The position numbers and the translations under genes were made by a program. Source: Lutibacter sp. (GTDB lineage: Bacteria > Bacteroidota > Bacteroidia > Flavobacteriales > Flavobacteriaceae). From it: a DNA stretch of 64,000 nt. Location of the stretch: NCBI GenBank assembly GCA_027449025.1, contig DAIDMK010000005.1:62001-126000 (forward strand). Reading direction: 5' to 3'. Each line of letters starts with the position of its first letter. Positions within the stretch are counted from its first letter, which is position 1. Shown piece by piece: positions 44,250-52,437 of the stretch. Below the pieces are notes generated by a model. The model made no database searches, was not told where the DNA came from, and saw only the letters and a program-made list of their open reading frames with translations.

Positions 44250-46853
44250 TTATTGCTTCTTCTTGAACAAATTTTTCAAAGCATTTTGGACAAGGCTGTC
44301 TTTTGTCTTATTTATTGGCGTTTTAATTGGCGCTGCCGTTTTTGTGGTGTCAACACTTTTAGTTTTTGAGGTATCCACTTTCGTTTTTCCAGGGATTAAA
44401 TTGCCCAATGCCTCGGTTGCCTGATTGATTAATTTTCCTTTTTGCATATCAACCAATTGTGTAATTACGTTGGTGGTAGCCTTTTGCAAGTCGGTTGAAA
44501 CCTTCGGATTTGCAAAGGTTCCTGTTAACATAGCATTTATAGGGAAATTCTCAATTTTTGCGGCATCGGCTGGTGTTAATTTAGAAATTAATTTATTGAC
44601 TTCAGCACCTAAATATTTTGCCGGAACATCAAATTTTAGGTTATATGCCATATTTTGGTCAAAACCATGTGAACCTGCAACTTCAATATTAATATCTTGA
44701 TATTTTAACGTAAATGGATTGATTTCAACTTTCCCGTCTTTAAAAGATAAAATCATTTTTAAATTGTCCAAATTTAACTTTTCAAGATCAATAAATTTTA
44801 TGTTTGAAGCCAAAGAAGCCAGTAGTTGTGAGTTGGTAGGACTTACTTTTGAGTCCAACAATTGACCGATCAAATTTCCTGAAATTGTTTTAAGATCTGG
44901 TGTTAAATCATCGGTTAAATTCCCCGATAATTTGATGGTTGAATTTAATTTTCCCATTATGGCGTTAGCTATTGGGGCAATGGCTTTTAACATGGCCAAT
45001 TGTGTAAAAGATTCAGAAATGTTCAAGGAATTTAATCCTAAATTCATTTCAAATTTTGGTGTTTTTTCTTTGGTTGAAACCATTCCGCTTAAGGCTATTT
45101 GTCCGCCAAAAACATTCATTTTTAAATTGCTCAATGTTACTGCTTCATCTTTAATGATCAAATTCCCCGAAACTTCTTTTAAATTTAAATTGTCGTAAAC
45201 CACCGTTGTGGCTTTGGCCGTGATGATAACATCTAAAAATGAGGGGATTTTTAATGCTTCTTTAGTGGTTTTAGTTGCAGTGGTTTCGGTTTTAGTTTCC
45301 ATAAAATCGGCAACTTCAAATTGCTGGGAAGTCATATTAAAATTACCTTTTAGCACCTGATTTTTAAAAATAAACCCATAAAAATTATCTAAATTTCCCG
45401 TCACCTGAAAATCGGAATTTCCAGTTTCCGCATCAAACTTATTCAAACGAATGTCTTTTGGGTTGAAGGCAATGGCAGCTTGCTTAATTTTAAAAGGTTT
45501 TGCCATTTCTTCACTTTCATAATTAAAATCGGTTACCGTAATAGTACCCGAATTTTGTATATTTTGATACTGGCTTGCCTCAACCGATTTCATGTCAAAA
45601 CGCGTTACCACATCTGCTTTTAAGATTCCTGTTAAAGGTTTTTCTAATTTTACTGGATATGCTTTGGACACATTTGCCAAATTTATAATACCTTTAAGTT
45701 CTGCATTTATTAACGGATTTTCGGCAATATTTTTGATGGTTGCTTTTGCGTTAAACACATCCTGATCAATGGTAAACGACAGCTTATTAAGATCAATGTA
45801 TGTATCATTAAATATTCCGGTTTTGTTTACAATACGAGAATCTATCACAATATTTTTTACAGATTTGGGTAAATTAGGATATTGAAACGAAGCATTGTTT
45901 GAAGCAATTTCAACATCAAAAGCAGGAATACTAGCATCAGAATAAGTGCCTTTTACAAGACCGTTTACCTTAAAATCACCAGATGTTTTTACGCCATCCA
46001 ACTTTCCTGAATACATTTCGGGGATCAATCCCAAAAAGTTTTTAAAGTCGGATGTTGGTGTTTTAAATGTCATGTCATAAACTTGTCCTTCGTCTGTCAT
46101 CTGAATAAATCCATCAAAGGCAATTGGCAACAAATTAACCAAAGCTTCATTTTCCTTAAAAGTGTATTTTAGATTTTCCAAATCCAATCCCAAAACGGCA
46201 TCAAGAGAAAGTGCCACATTTTTTAAATAGTTTATTTTATCAATAGAAACAACCAATTTGGCCGTAGATTTTGTTTTTAAATCCAGTATTTTATTTTTAA
46301 AATCACCACTGCCTTCGTGGTTAACACTGTCTAAAATAACACTCATTTTAGAGGCTGCATCAAAATAAGTAAAGCGAAGGTTTTTTATGATGTAATTCTC
46401 AAAATTTAGCGCAAATTCATCGTTTTTAGTAGGCTCTTTTTCATCCTTATCTTTTAAGGCAATGTCATAATTTGACAAACCATTTTCATTGAAAATAATA
46501 TTCACTTTTGCATTTTCACTGCTAAAAGCTTCTATGCTCATAGGTTCTCCTTTTCCTTTAAAAAGCGCTGTAACACTCATTTTAAGGGTAAAAGTTTCTG
46601 AATAAAATAAGGTGTCCTTTTCAAAAGGAGCCTTGTTAATAATACTTAAATCATCAATTATAACAGTAGCTTTCGGAAAGTTTTTAAACAAACTCAAATC
46701 AACATCATTAAAAGCCACTACCGCATCAACATTTTTATTGATGGATTTTAGCACCAATTCCTTTATTTTTCCCTTAAAAATAAAAGGTGTAGCGACAAGA
46801 ACAATAGCTAAAACCAATAAGGTGATTCCAATTATTTTAAATGCTTTTTTCAT
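44250..46853 (-). CDS. AsmA-family envelope protein
   Basis: An 867-residue protein with one N-terminal membrane helix (IIGITLLVLAIVLVATPFIF) and a long periplasmic beta-rich body. AsmA features: KIKELVLKSINKNVDAVVAF after the helix, repeated DLKNLKYTF-like beta strands through the middle, and a C-terminal AsmA_2-like region (LSGMVSTKEKTPKFEMNLGL, MGKLNSTIKLSGNLTDDLTP). The family is linked to lipid transport and outer-membrane integrity. The C-terminal tail is Lys/Thr-rich and ends KNLFKKKQ. Single gene on the minus strand between spacers of 517 and 454 bases. Confidence 0.88.
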   Translation of the reverse strand: MKKAFKIIGITLLVLAIVLVATPFIFKGKIKELVLKSINKNVDAVVAFNDVDLSLFKNFPKATVIIDDLSIINKAPFEKDTLFYSETFTLKMSVTALFKGKGEPMSIEAFSSENAKVNIIFNENGLSNYDIALKDKDEKEPTKNDEFALNFENYIIKNLRFTYFDAASKMSVILDSVNHEGSGDFKNKILDLKTKSTAKLVVSIDKINYLKNVALSLDAVLGLDLENLKYTFKENEALVNLLPIAFDGFIQMTDEGQVYDMTFKTPTSDFKNFLGLIPEMYSGKLDGVKTSGDFKVNGLVKGTYSDASIPAFDVEIASNNASFQYPNLPKSVKNIVIDSRIVNKTGIFNDTYIDLNKLSFTIDQDVFNAKATIKNIAENPLINAELKGIINLANVSKAYPVKLEKPLTGILKADVVTRFDMKSVEASQYQNIQNSGTITVTDFNYESEEMAKPFKIKQAAIAFNPKDIRLNKFDAETGNSDFQVTGNLDNFYGFIFKNQVLKGNFNMTSQQFEVADFMETKTETTATKTTKEALKIPSFLDVIITAKATTVVYDNLNLKEVSGNLIIKDEAVTLSNLKMNVFGGQIALSGMVSTKEKTPKFEMNLGLNSLNISESFTQLAMLKAIAPIANAIMGKLNSTIKLSGNLTDDLTPDLKTISGNLIGQLLDSKVSPTNSQLLASLASNIKFIDLEKLNLDNLKMILSFKDGKVEINPFTLKYQDINIEVAGSHGFDQNMAYNLKFDVPAKYLGAEVNKLISKLTPADAAKIENFPINAMLTGTFANPKVSTDLQKATTNVITQLVDMQKGKLINQATEALGNLIPGKTKVDTSKTKSVDTTKTAAPIKTPINKTKDSLVQNALKNLFKKKQ

Positions 46854-47049
46854 GATTCAAATATATTTTACTGATGAAATTTTGTTTTGATAGCATTGTA
46901 ATCTTTTTTAGCAAATTTATCATGAAAGTAAAGGTAATAAAAAATAGAAAAGAGAATAGAGAAAAGAGACGGAGAGAAAAGATTATAAAATAAATATATT
47001 TCAACCTACCACTGGCACAATGTCATGATGTTAAGCGTTTATTTCATTT

Positions 47050-47144
47050 TTTTGCCATTCCGAGGTACAAGGTATCTCATTATGCTGTGCTAGTTTGTTG
47101 AGATTCCTCCTTTGTGGGACACGAATTGGCGAGGGAATGACAAA
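47050..47144. repeat. CATTCCGAGG-type inverted-repeat element
   Basis: The block begins TTTGCCATTCCGAGG and ends GAGGGAATGACAAA, with an inner GGTATCTC/GAGATTCC pair. This resembles a dispersed Bacteroidota repeat carrying TTTGTCATTCCGAGG ends. The copy is imperfect. Confidence 0.5.
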
Positions 47145-47256
47145 TATTTCCTTAGCCTGATGATATTGACCTTTGGCGAACAGCCAAACTTTCCAAAAAT
47201 AAGGGAGCTGGTCTTAATTCAAAGAAACGCATTGACGATTAAATGAGTTAACTACC

Positions 47257-47285
47257 AAAAAAAAGCCGCAAAAAATGCGGCTTTT
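47257..47285 (-). terminator. Terminator after trxA
   Basis: AAAAGCCGCA (47261-47270) and TGCGGCTTTT (47276-47285) with a five-base loop; on the minus strand it is followed by a T run. It lies 22 bases after the trxA stop. Confidence 0.85.
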
Positions 47286-47307
47286 CCAATTGGGATTTTC
47301 TTGGGAT

Positions 47308-47667
47308 TTATTTTGAAACTTTTAAAACATCTCCAATAATTTTTTCTAAATCATGTTTTGGCATGGCACCTTGCGCCATTTGTGGTTCTGAACCTTTAGG
47401 AACAAACAACATAGAAGGAATGCTTCTAATGCCAAATGCCGCGGCTAATTCCTGTTCAACTTCAGTATCCACTTTATAAATATTTAATTTTCCTTTGTAT
47501 TCATTGCTCAATTCTTCTAAAACTGGCGCCACCATTTTACAGGGACCGCACCAATCAGCATAAAAATCAATAATACAAGGGACATCTCCTTCAAATTTCC
47601 ATTCTTTATTTTTTTCGAAATTAAAAACTTTTTCTAAAAAAGTTTCTTTTGTAAGTAATTCTGTCAT
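47308..47667 (-). CDS. trxA: Thioredoxin
   Basis: A 119-residue thioredoxin from the start at 47667 (MTELLTKETFLEKVFNFEKN). The active site is FYADWCGPCKMVAPVLEEL (about residues 34-52), and the cis-Pro loop is GIRSIPSMLFVPKG. An in-frame start at 47748 would add 27 residues without thioredoxin similarity, so the internal Met is chosen. The N-terminus is about ten residues longer than E. coli TrxA. Divergent from the DoxX gene. Confidence 0.92.
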   Translation of the reverse strand: MTELLTKETFLEKVFNFEKNKEWKFEGDVPCIIDFYADWCGPCKMVAPVLEELSNEYKGKLNIYKVDTEVEQELAAAFGIRSIPSMLFVPKGSEPQMAQGAMPKHDLEKIIGDVLKVSK

Positions 47668-47831
47668 TTTTTTTAATTTTAATACTTGTAAAACAGCAAT
47701 TTCTATGCCGTTGTTATTTGCGTGCAAAGTGACGTAAAAAAGTGGCATTTTTTAGTAACTTAGGTTACTTTTAAAAATGTTTTGTATCTTAACCTTTTAA
47801 ATAGCAATTTTTTAACTAAAACTTAAAAATT

Positions 47832-48203
47832 ATGAATGCAAAATTAATTATGGCACTCCGATTGCTTTTGGCACTTATCTTATTGGTAATGGGAAGCAAT
47901 AAATTCTTTCAATTTTTGCCAATGCCACCAATGGAAGGACCTCCCGCGGATTTTATGGGGGCATTATTTGCAACAGGTTATATGTTTCCGCTTATTGCCT
48001 TAACTGAAATTAGTGCTGGTGTGCTCTTGTTGATTAATAAATGGACTGGTCTTGCATTGATTTTCGCTTCAATTATGTCGGTAAACATAATTTTATTTCA
48101 TTTAGCGCTTAATCCTGAAGGAATTGCTTTAGGTGCCATGGTCGCAATTTTAAATGTGGTGTTAATTTATGCCAACTGGAAAAAATTTAAAACCTTATTT
48201 TAA
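47832..48203 (+). CDS. DoxX-family membrane protein
   Basis: A 123-residue four-helix inner-membrane protein. IMALRLLLALILLVMGSNKF with FFQFLP (about residues 5-29) is the family start, followed by GALFATGYMFPLIALTEISA and GVLLLINKWTGLALIFASIM. DoxX-like proteins are tied to redox or quinone-linked functions, mostly undefined. It lies next to and divergent from trxA, with a terminator at 48226-48257. Confidence 0.85.
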   Translation: MNAKLIMALRLLLALILLVMGSNKFFQFLPMPPMEGPPADFMGALFATGYMFPLIALTEISAGVLLLINKWTGLALIFASIMSVNIILFHLALNPEGIALGAMVAILNVVLIYANWKKFKTLF

Positions 48204-48225
48204 TCATTGCTTTAAAGTATTATTA

Positions 48226-48257
48226 AAAGACATATTCAATTGGATATGTCTTTTTTT
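48226..48257 (+). terminator. Terminator after the DoxX gene
   Basis: AAAGACATAT (48226-48235), loop TCAATTGG, ATATGTCTTT (48244-48253) and further T residues: a perfect 10-bp stem with T tail. Confidence 0.88.
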
Positions 48258-48260
48258 GAT

Positions 48261-48268
48261 TAATTTTG
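48261..48268 (+). promoter_or_regulatory. Probable -7 element of the prolyl oligopeptidase gene
   Basis: TAATTTTG matches TAnnTTTG directly after the DoxX terminator, 27 bases before the ATG. Confidence 0.5.
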
Positions 48269-48295
48269 TTAATTGACTAAAAATCCAAAAAAATA

Positions 48296-50428
48296 ATGAA
48301 GCCATTTTCTATTTTAACTTTGATTTGCATTTTAATTATTTCCTGCAAAAATGCTGAATCTCAAAAAAACAATACAAGCTTGAATTATCCAACCACAAAA
48401 AAAGTTGACACTGTCACCAATTATTTCGGAACAGAGGTTAAAGATCCATATCGCTGGCTGGAAGATGATATGTCTGCAGAAAAAGCCGCTTGGGTTATTG
48501 CCCAAAACAAAGTAACTTTTGATTATCTGTCAAAAATTTCTTATCGCGAAACCCTAAAAAATCGCTTGGAAAAACTATGGAATTATGAAAAAATTGGCGC
48601 CCCATTTAAAGAAGGCGACTATCACTATTTTTATAAAAATAACGGATTGCAAAATCAGTATGTGCTGTATCGTCAAAAAAATGAAGAAACGCCCGAAGTT
48701 TTTTTAGATCCAAATACTTTTTCTGATGATGGAACCACTTCTTTGGGAGAACTATCTTTTTCAAAAGATGGAAATATAGTAGCCTACTCCATTTCTGAAG
48801 GCGGATCGGACTGGCGAAAAATTATTGTAATGGATGCCATTTCAAAACAAATTATTGAAGACACCATAATTGATGTTAAGTTTAGTGGCATTTCCTGGAA
48901 AGTTAACGAAGGATTTTATTATTCGAGTTATGAAAAACCAAAAGGAAGTGAGCTTTCTGCAAAAACCGATCAACATCGTTTATTTTATCACAAATTGGGA
49001 ACTTCGCAAAAAAATGATCCTATTGTTTTTGGCGAAACTCAAAAACGCAGATACGTTAGTGGAAATGTAACTAATGATGGAAAATATTTGCTGATTCGCG
49101 CTTCCGTTTCAACCTCTGGAAACGAACTGTATCTTAAAGATTTATCCAAACAAAACAGTCCGATTGTTACAATCTTGGATAATTTTAATTCTGAAACCAC
49201 ACTGCTGGACAACAAAGATGAAACTTTGTTTTTTGTCACCAATTTAAATGCGCCAAACAAACGGGTGGTTAAAGTAAGTGCTAAAAATCCTGTTCCTAAA
49301 AATTGGGTTGACCTTATTCCTGAAACTGGCAATGTGCTTTCTCCCTCAACTGCAAGCGGATTTATTTTCGCAAATTATATGGTTGATGCGGTTTCAAAAA
49401 TAAAACAATACGATTACGATGGAAAATTAATTCGTGAGATTGAATTGCCGGGTGTTGGAACCTCTGCCGGTTTTAGCGATAAAAAAGAAGCTTCAATAAT
49501 TTATTATTCTTTTTCAAATTATATCAACCCGGGCTCCATTTATTCCTTTGAACCTATAAATGGGATTTCAAAATTATACAACAAACCAGCCATCGATTTT
49601 AATCCGGAAAATTTCGAAACAAAACAAGTTTTTTACAATTCAAAAGATGGCACTAAAATTCCGATGATTATTTCCTATAAAAAAGGAACACAATTAAACG
49701 GCAAAAACCCAACTATTTTATATGGTTATGGAGGTTTCAACATCAGCTTAACACCAAGTTTTAGCATTCCCAATGCCGTTTGGATGGAACAAGGCGGAAT
49801 TTATGCAGTACCAAACTTACGTGGCGGTGGTGAATATGGTGAAGCTTGGCACAAAGCAGGAATAAAAATGAAAAAACAAAATGTTTTCGATGATTTTATT
49901 GCGGCTGCTGAATATTTAATTAAAAACAATTATACTTCATCAAATTATTTGGCAATTAGCGGACGATCAAACGGTGGCTTGTTGGTGGGTGCGGTTATGA
50001 CACAACGACCAGCTTTGATGAAAGTGGCTTTACCGGGAGTTGGCGTTATGGATATGCTGCGCTATCATACTTTTACAGCAGGTGCTGGCTGGGCTTATGA
50101 TTATGGTACTGCTGAAGATTCAAAAGAAATGTTCAACTATTTAAAAGGCTATTCTCCCGTTCACAATGTAAAAACAGGTCTTGAATACCCTGCAACTTTA
50201 ATCACAACAGGCGATCACGATGACCGAGTTGTACCATCACATTCATTTAAATTTGCTGCTGAATTACAGGAAAAACAAACAGGTAACAACCCAACATTAA
50301 TTCGTATTGAAGCCAATGCTGGACACGGTGCAGGAACGCCTGTTTCCAAAACCATCGAACAATATGCTGATATTTTTGGCTTTACCTTATACAATATGGG
50401 TTTTAAGGAATTGCCGAAAGCATTATAA
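48296..50428 (+). CDS. Prolyl oligopeptidase (S9A) lipoprotein
   Basis: A 710-residue serine peptidase cleaving after proline in peptides. The lipoprotein signal MKPFSILTLICILIISC puts the acylated Cys at residue 17, so it is likely anchored in the envelope. An N-terminal beta-propeller (about residues 30-430) covers the C-terminal hydrolase. The triad is visible: Ser in AISGRSNGGLLVGAVM (about 562), Asp in TTGDHDDRVVPSHSF (about 645), His in ANAGHGAGTP (about 682). NPTILYGYGGFNISLTPSFS opens the catalytic domain. The mRNA probably ends at the palindrome 50437-50470. Confidence 0.94.
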   Translation: MKPFSILTLICILIISCKNAESQKNNTSLNYPTTKKVDTVTNYFGTEVKDPYRWLEDDMSAEKAAWVIAQNKVTFDYLSKISYRETLKNRLEKLWNYEKIGAPFKEGDYHYFYKNNGLQNQYVLYRQKNEETPEVFLDPNTFSDDGTTSLGELSFSKDGNIVAYSISEGGSDWRKIIVMDAISKQIIEDTIIDVKFSGISWKVNEGFYYSSYEKPKGSELSAKTDQHRLFYHKLGTSQKNDPIVFGETQKRRYVSGNVTNDGKYLLIRASVSTSGNELYLKDLSKQNSPIVTILDNFNSETTLLDNKDETLFFVTNLNAPNKRVVKVSAKNPVPKNWVDLIPETGNVLSPSTASGFIFANYMVDAVSKIKQYDYDGKLIREIELPGVGTSAGFSDKKEASIIYYSFSNYINPGSIYSFEPINGISKLYNKPAIDFNPENFETKQVFYNSKDGTKIPMIISYKKGTQLNGKNPTILYGYGGFNISLTPSFSIPNAVWMEQGGIYAVPNLRGGGEYGEAWHKAGIKMKKQNVFDDFIAAAEYLIKNNYTSSNYLAISGRSNGGLLVGAVMTQRPALMKVALPGVGVMDMLRYHTFTAGAGWAYDYGTAEDSKEMFNYLKGYSPVHNVKTGLEYPATLITTGDHDDRVVPSHSFKFAAELQEKQTGNNPTLIRIEANAGHGAGTPVSKTIEQYADIFGFTLYNMGFKELPKAL

Positions 50429-50436
50429 TGTTGCGT

Positions 50437-50470
50437 GAACGGACAGGTCGCGACCTGTCCGTTCTTTTTT
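50437..50470 (+). terminator. GGTCGCGACC palindrome copy 2, acting as terminator
   Basis: GAACGGACAGGTCG followed by its exact reverse complement CGACCTGTCCGTTC makes a perfect 28-base palindrome (50437-50464), followed by six T residues. It is a second copy of the repeat at 41033-41057 and lies 9 bases after the prolyl oligopeptidase stop. Confidence 0.75.
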
Positions 50471-50475
50471 AAATT

Positions 50476-50498
50476 CCCCCTTCGGGGGCTAGGGGGCT
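50476..50498. repeat. GC-rich intergenic palindrome (CCCCCTTCGGGGG)
   Basis: CCCCC, TTC, GGGGG, then CTAGGGGGC: a short hairpin of the same style as those near 4545 and 51960, just upstream of the helicase gene. Confidence 0.5.
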
Positions 50499-50504
50499 TT
50501 TGCG

Positions 50505-50512
50505 TATCTTTG
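50505..50512 (+). promoter_or_regulatory. Probable -7 element of the RhlE-type gene
   Basis: TATCTTTG matches TAnnTTTG, 23 bases before the ATG; no -33 box is seen because the GC-rich repeat occupies that position. Confidence 0.45.
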
Positions 50513-50535
50513 CAAAATCTTGTTAAACAAAACCT

Positions 50536-51771
50536 ATGCAATTTAAAGACTTACAGCTAAACAAACATATTTTAAGGGCAATTTCAGAAAAAGGATACAA
50601 CATCCCTACGCCTGTTCAAGTGCAAACCGTCCCTTTAATGCTGGCAAAAAATGATGTGATTGCCTCAGCCCAAACCGGAACAGGAAAAACAGCAGCATTT
50701 GCCTTGCCAATTTTACAATTGCTATTCGATAAACAAGATCCTTCAAAAAAGGGAAAAAAAATACGTGCGTTGGTGGTTAGTCCAACCCGCGAATTGGCCA
50801 TTCAAATTGAAGAAAGTTTTAGAGATTATGGCAAATACACCAATTTAAAAACTACCGTTATTTTTGGAGGAACAGCCATTGACCCACAAGTAACGATGCT
50901 AAAAAATGGGGTAGATATTTTAATTGCCACGCCGGGCAGGTTATTGGATTTGCACAAACAGGAACTTGTGAACTTATCTTTTATTGAAACGTTAGTTTTG
51001 GATGAGGCCGATTTAATGTTGGATATGGGTTTTATAGACGATGTTAAAAAAATTGAACGCTTATGTCCTAAAAGCAAACAAATTGCTTTGTTTTCGGCTA
51101 CGATGCCGCATAAAGTTATTGAATTGGCGCAAACCATTTTAAACAAACCCGAAAAAGTGGAAGTAACGCCCCAATATGCTACAGCACAAGGCGTAAACCA
51201 AGTATTGTATTTTGTACCCAAAACAAAAAAAATGGAATTGTGCCTTCACCTATTAAGAAACACCATAAAAGGTGATATTCTAATTTTTAGGCGCACCAAA
51301 TTTGGTGTGGACAAATTAGAGAAAATGTTGCGCAAAAATAGCTTTAGCGTGGCCAGTATTCACGGCGATAAAACACAAGCCGACAGAGAAGAAGCCTTAA
51401 ACAGATTCAAAAATAAGGCTGTTTCCATTTTAATAGCCACCGATGTTGCTTCTCGCGGGCTTGACATAGACAATTTAGACGCCGTTATAAATTTTGATAT
51501 CCCAAACATCCCAGAGTCTTATGTACACCGCATTGGTAGGACAGGTAGGGCAGGGAATACAGGCACCTCGTATTCATTTTGCGCTGCCGATGAAAAAATA
51601 TATATACAGGGTATTCAAAATTTTATAAATATCACAATTCCTGTGGTAGAAGACCATCCGTATCCTTTGGATCCAAACGCAAAACCAGAAATCTATAGAA
51701 AACTTGGGGTTAAACCCAAAAAAGGGCGAAAATCAGACGCTTCCAAAAAAAACAAAAAACGTTGGTATTAA
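50536..51771 (+). CDS. DEAD-box RNA helicase, RhlE type
   Basis: A 411-residue cytoplasmic RNA helicase. All motifs are present: Q motif region FKDLQLNKHILRAISEKGYN with PTPVQ, motif I ASAQTGTGKTAAFALP (about residues 44-59), PTRELA (Ia), TPGR (Ib), LDEADLMLDMGF (II), FSATMP (III), then VASRGLDID (V) and YVHRIGRTGRAG (VI). The short basic tail KPKKGRKSDASKKNKKRWY is RhlE-like. Likely roles are ribosome assembly or RNA decay. A possible structured RNA lies 40 bases after its stop. Confidence 0.93.
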   Translation: MQFKDLQLNKHILRAISEKGYNIPTPVQVQTVPLMLAKNDVIASAQTGTGKTAAFALPILQLLFDKQDPSKKGKKIRALVVSPTRELAIQIEESFRDYGKYTNLKTTVIFGGTAIDPQVTMLKNGVDILIATPGRLLDLHKQELVNLSFIETLVLDEADLMLDMGFIDDVKKIERLCPKSKQIALFSATMPHKVIELAQTILNKPEKVEVTPQYATAQGVNQVLYFVPKTKKMELCLHLLRNTIKGDILIFRRTKFGVDKLEKMLRKNSFSVASIHGDKTQADREEALNRFKNKAVSILIATDVASRGLDIDNLDAVINFDIPNIPESYVHRIGRTGRAGNTGTSYSFCAADEKIYIQGIQNFINITIPVVEDHPYPLDPNAKPEIYRKLGVKPKKGRKSDASKKNKKRWY

Positions 51772-51810
51772 TAGGTTGGTAGTAATAAGAAGGTGTAGAA
51801 AGTTGAAATT

Positions 51811-51895
51811 TAAGGGTTCATTGTTGCAAATTAAATACTTTTTTAGTTTCAAATCAAACTCGCTTTCCTGGGAAAATGAACCCTTCGAAAGCGAG
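51811..51895 (+). other. Possible H-type pseudoknot RNA after the RhlE gene
   Basis: Two perfect stems interleave. AAGGGTTCATT (51812-51822) pairs with AATGAACCCTT (51875-51885), and CTCGCTTTC (51859-51867) pairs with GAAAGCGAG (51887-51895). The 5' arm of the second stem lies inside the loop of the first, and its 3' arm lies outside, which defines a pseudoknot topology. It may be a 3' UTR structure or the relic of a repeat; no family is recognised. Confidence 0.4.
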
Positions 51896-52075
51896 AGTGT
51901 TGGAACAATAATTCTAAAATCGTAAATTCTAAATAGAAAATCAATTCAAACTCCTTTCCCTTTCGAAAGGGCTGGGGATAGGAATTAATTTTTGTCTCAT
52001 TTCACCAATTTATTTTCCAATAACAACAATTAAATATGATATTTCAACCTAAAATTTATTATAATTTATCATAAT

Positions 52076-52097
52076 TTTATCATAATTTTATGATAAA
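52076..52097. promoter_or_regulatory. AT-rich 22-base palindrome, possible operator
   Basis: TTTATCATAA, TT, TTATGATAAA, overlapping a tandem TCATAATTTTA repeat. It lies about 260 bases upstream of the promoter of the next gene. A protein-binding site is possible but unproven. Confidence 0.3.
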
Positions 52098-52332
52098 TGT
52101 TAGCTTTTCTAGACCAAACAACGCCTTTTCATCCTAATAAACTTGCCAAAAACCGCCAAAAAAGTATTGAATTTTCGTTTAACTTGGTAGAAAACATCAA
52201 TTTTAAGTACAAATAAAAAAATAAAAATAAAAATTTCTTAATTCTAACTACTTATTTTTTAGTGTTTTATATTGAAATAATGAAAAATATTATTATTTTA
52301 GCATTAAAATTAGGTGGTTTTGGTGAATCAAT

Positions 52333-52365
52333 TATTGCATAATCTAAATTATATATGTAGTTTTG
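52333..52365 (+). promoter_or_regulatory. Predicted promoter of the large lipoprotein gene
   Basis: TAGTTTTG at 52358-52365 matches the -7 consensus, with TATTG at 52333-52337 as an approximate -33 box and 20-base spacing. The leader is about 70 bases. Confidence 0.5.
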
Positions 52366-52437
52366 TTTATACTTGTGTGGAGCACAAGTACATTAACCTA
52401 TTTAAATCTAAAAGAATATTAATTAAAAAGTTACAAA

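Larger units (their letters stand above)
46854..47307. other. 454-base spacer between AsmA and trxA genes
   Basis: Non-coding. It holds a purine-rich A/G stretch near 46925-46985, a decayed inverted-repeat element at 47050-47144, and the trxA terminator at 47257-47285. Confidence 0.6.
51772..52437. other. 666-base spacer before the large lipoprotein gene
   Basis: No gene is seen. In order: a possible pseudoknot (51811-51895), a GC palindrome CCCTTTCGAAAGGG (51958-51971), a tandem 11-base repeat TCATAATTTTA (52069-52079, 52080-52090) that runs into the inverted repeat TTTATCATAA/TTATGATAAA (52076-52097), then about 260 bases of AT-rich sequence with the promoter at 52333-52365. Confidence 0.6.

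Noticed and set aside
47668-47748. N-terminal extension of thioredoxin
   Set aside because: Twenty-seven residues without thioredoxin or signal-peptide character; the internal Met gives the expected length.
51772-51925. Short plus-strand reading frame continuing past the RhlE-type gene
   Set aside because: It overlaps the helicase end in another frame, has no start context, and covers the inverted repeats of the possible pseudoknot; treated as non-coding.
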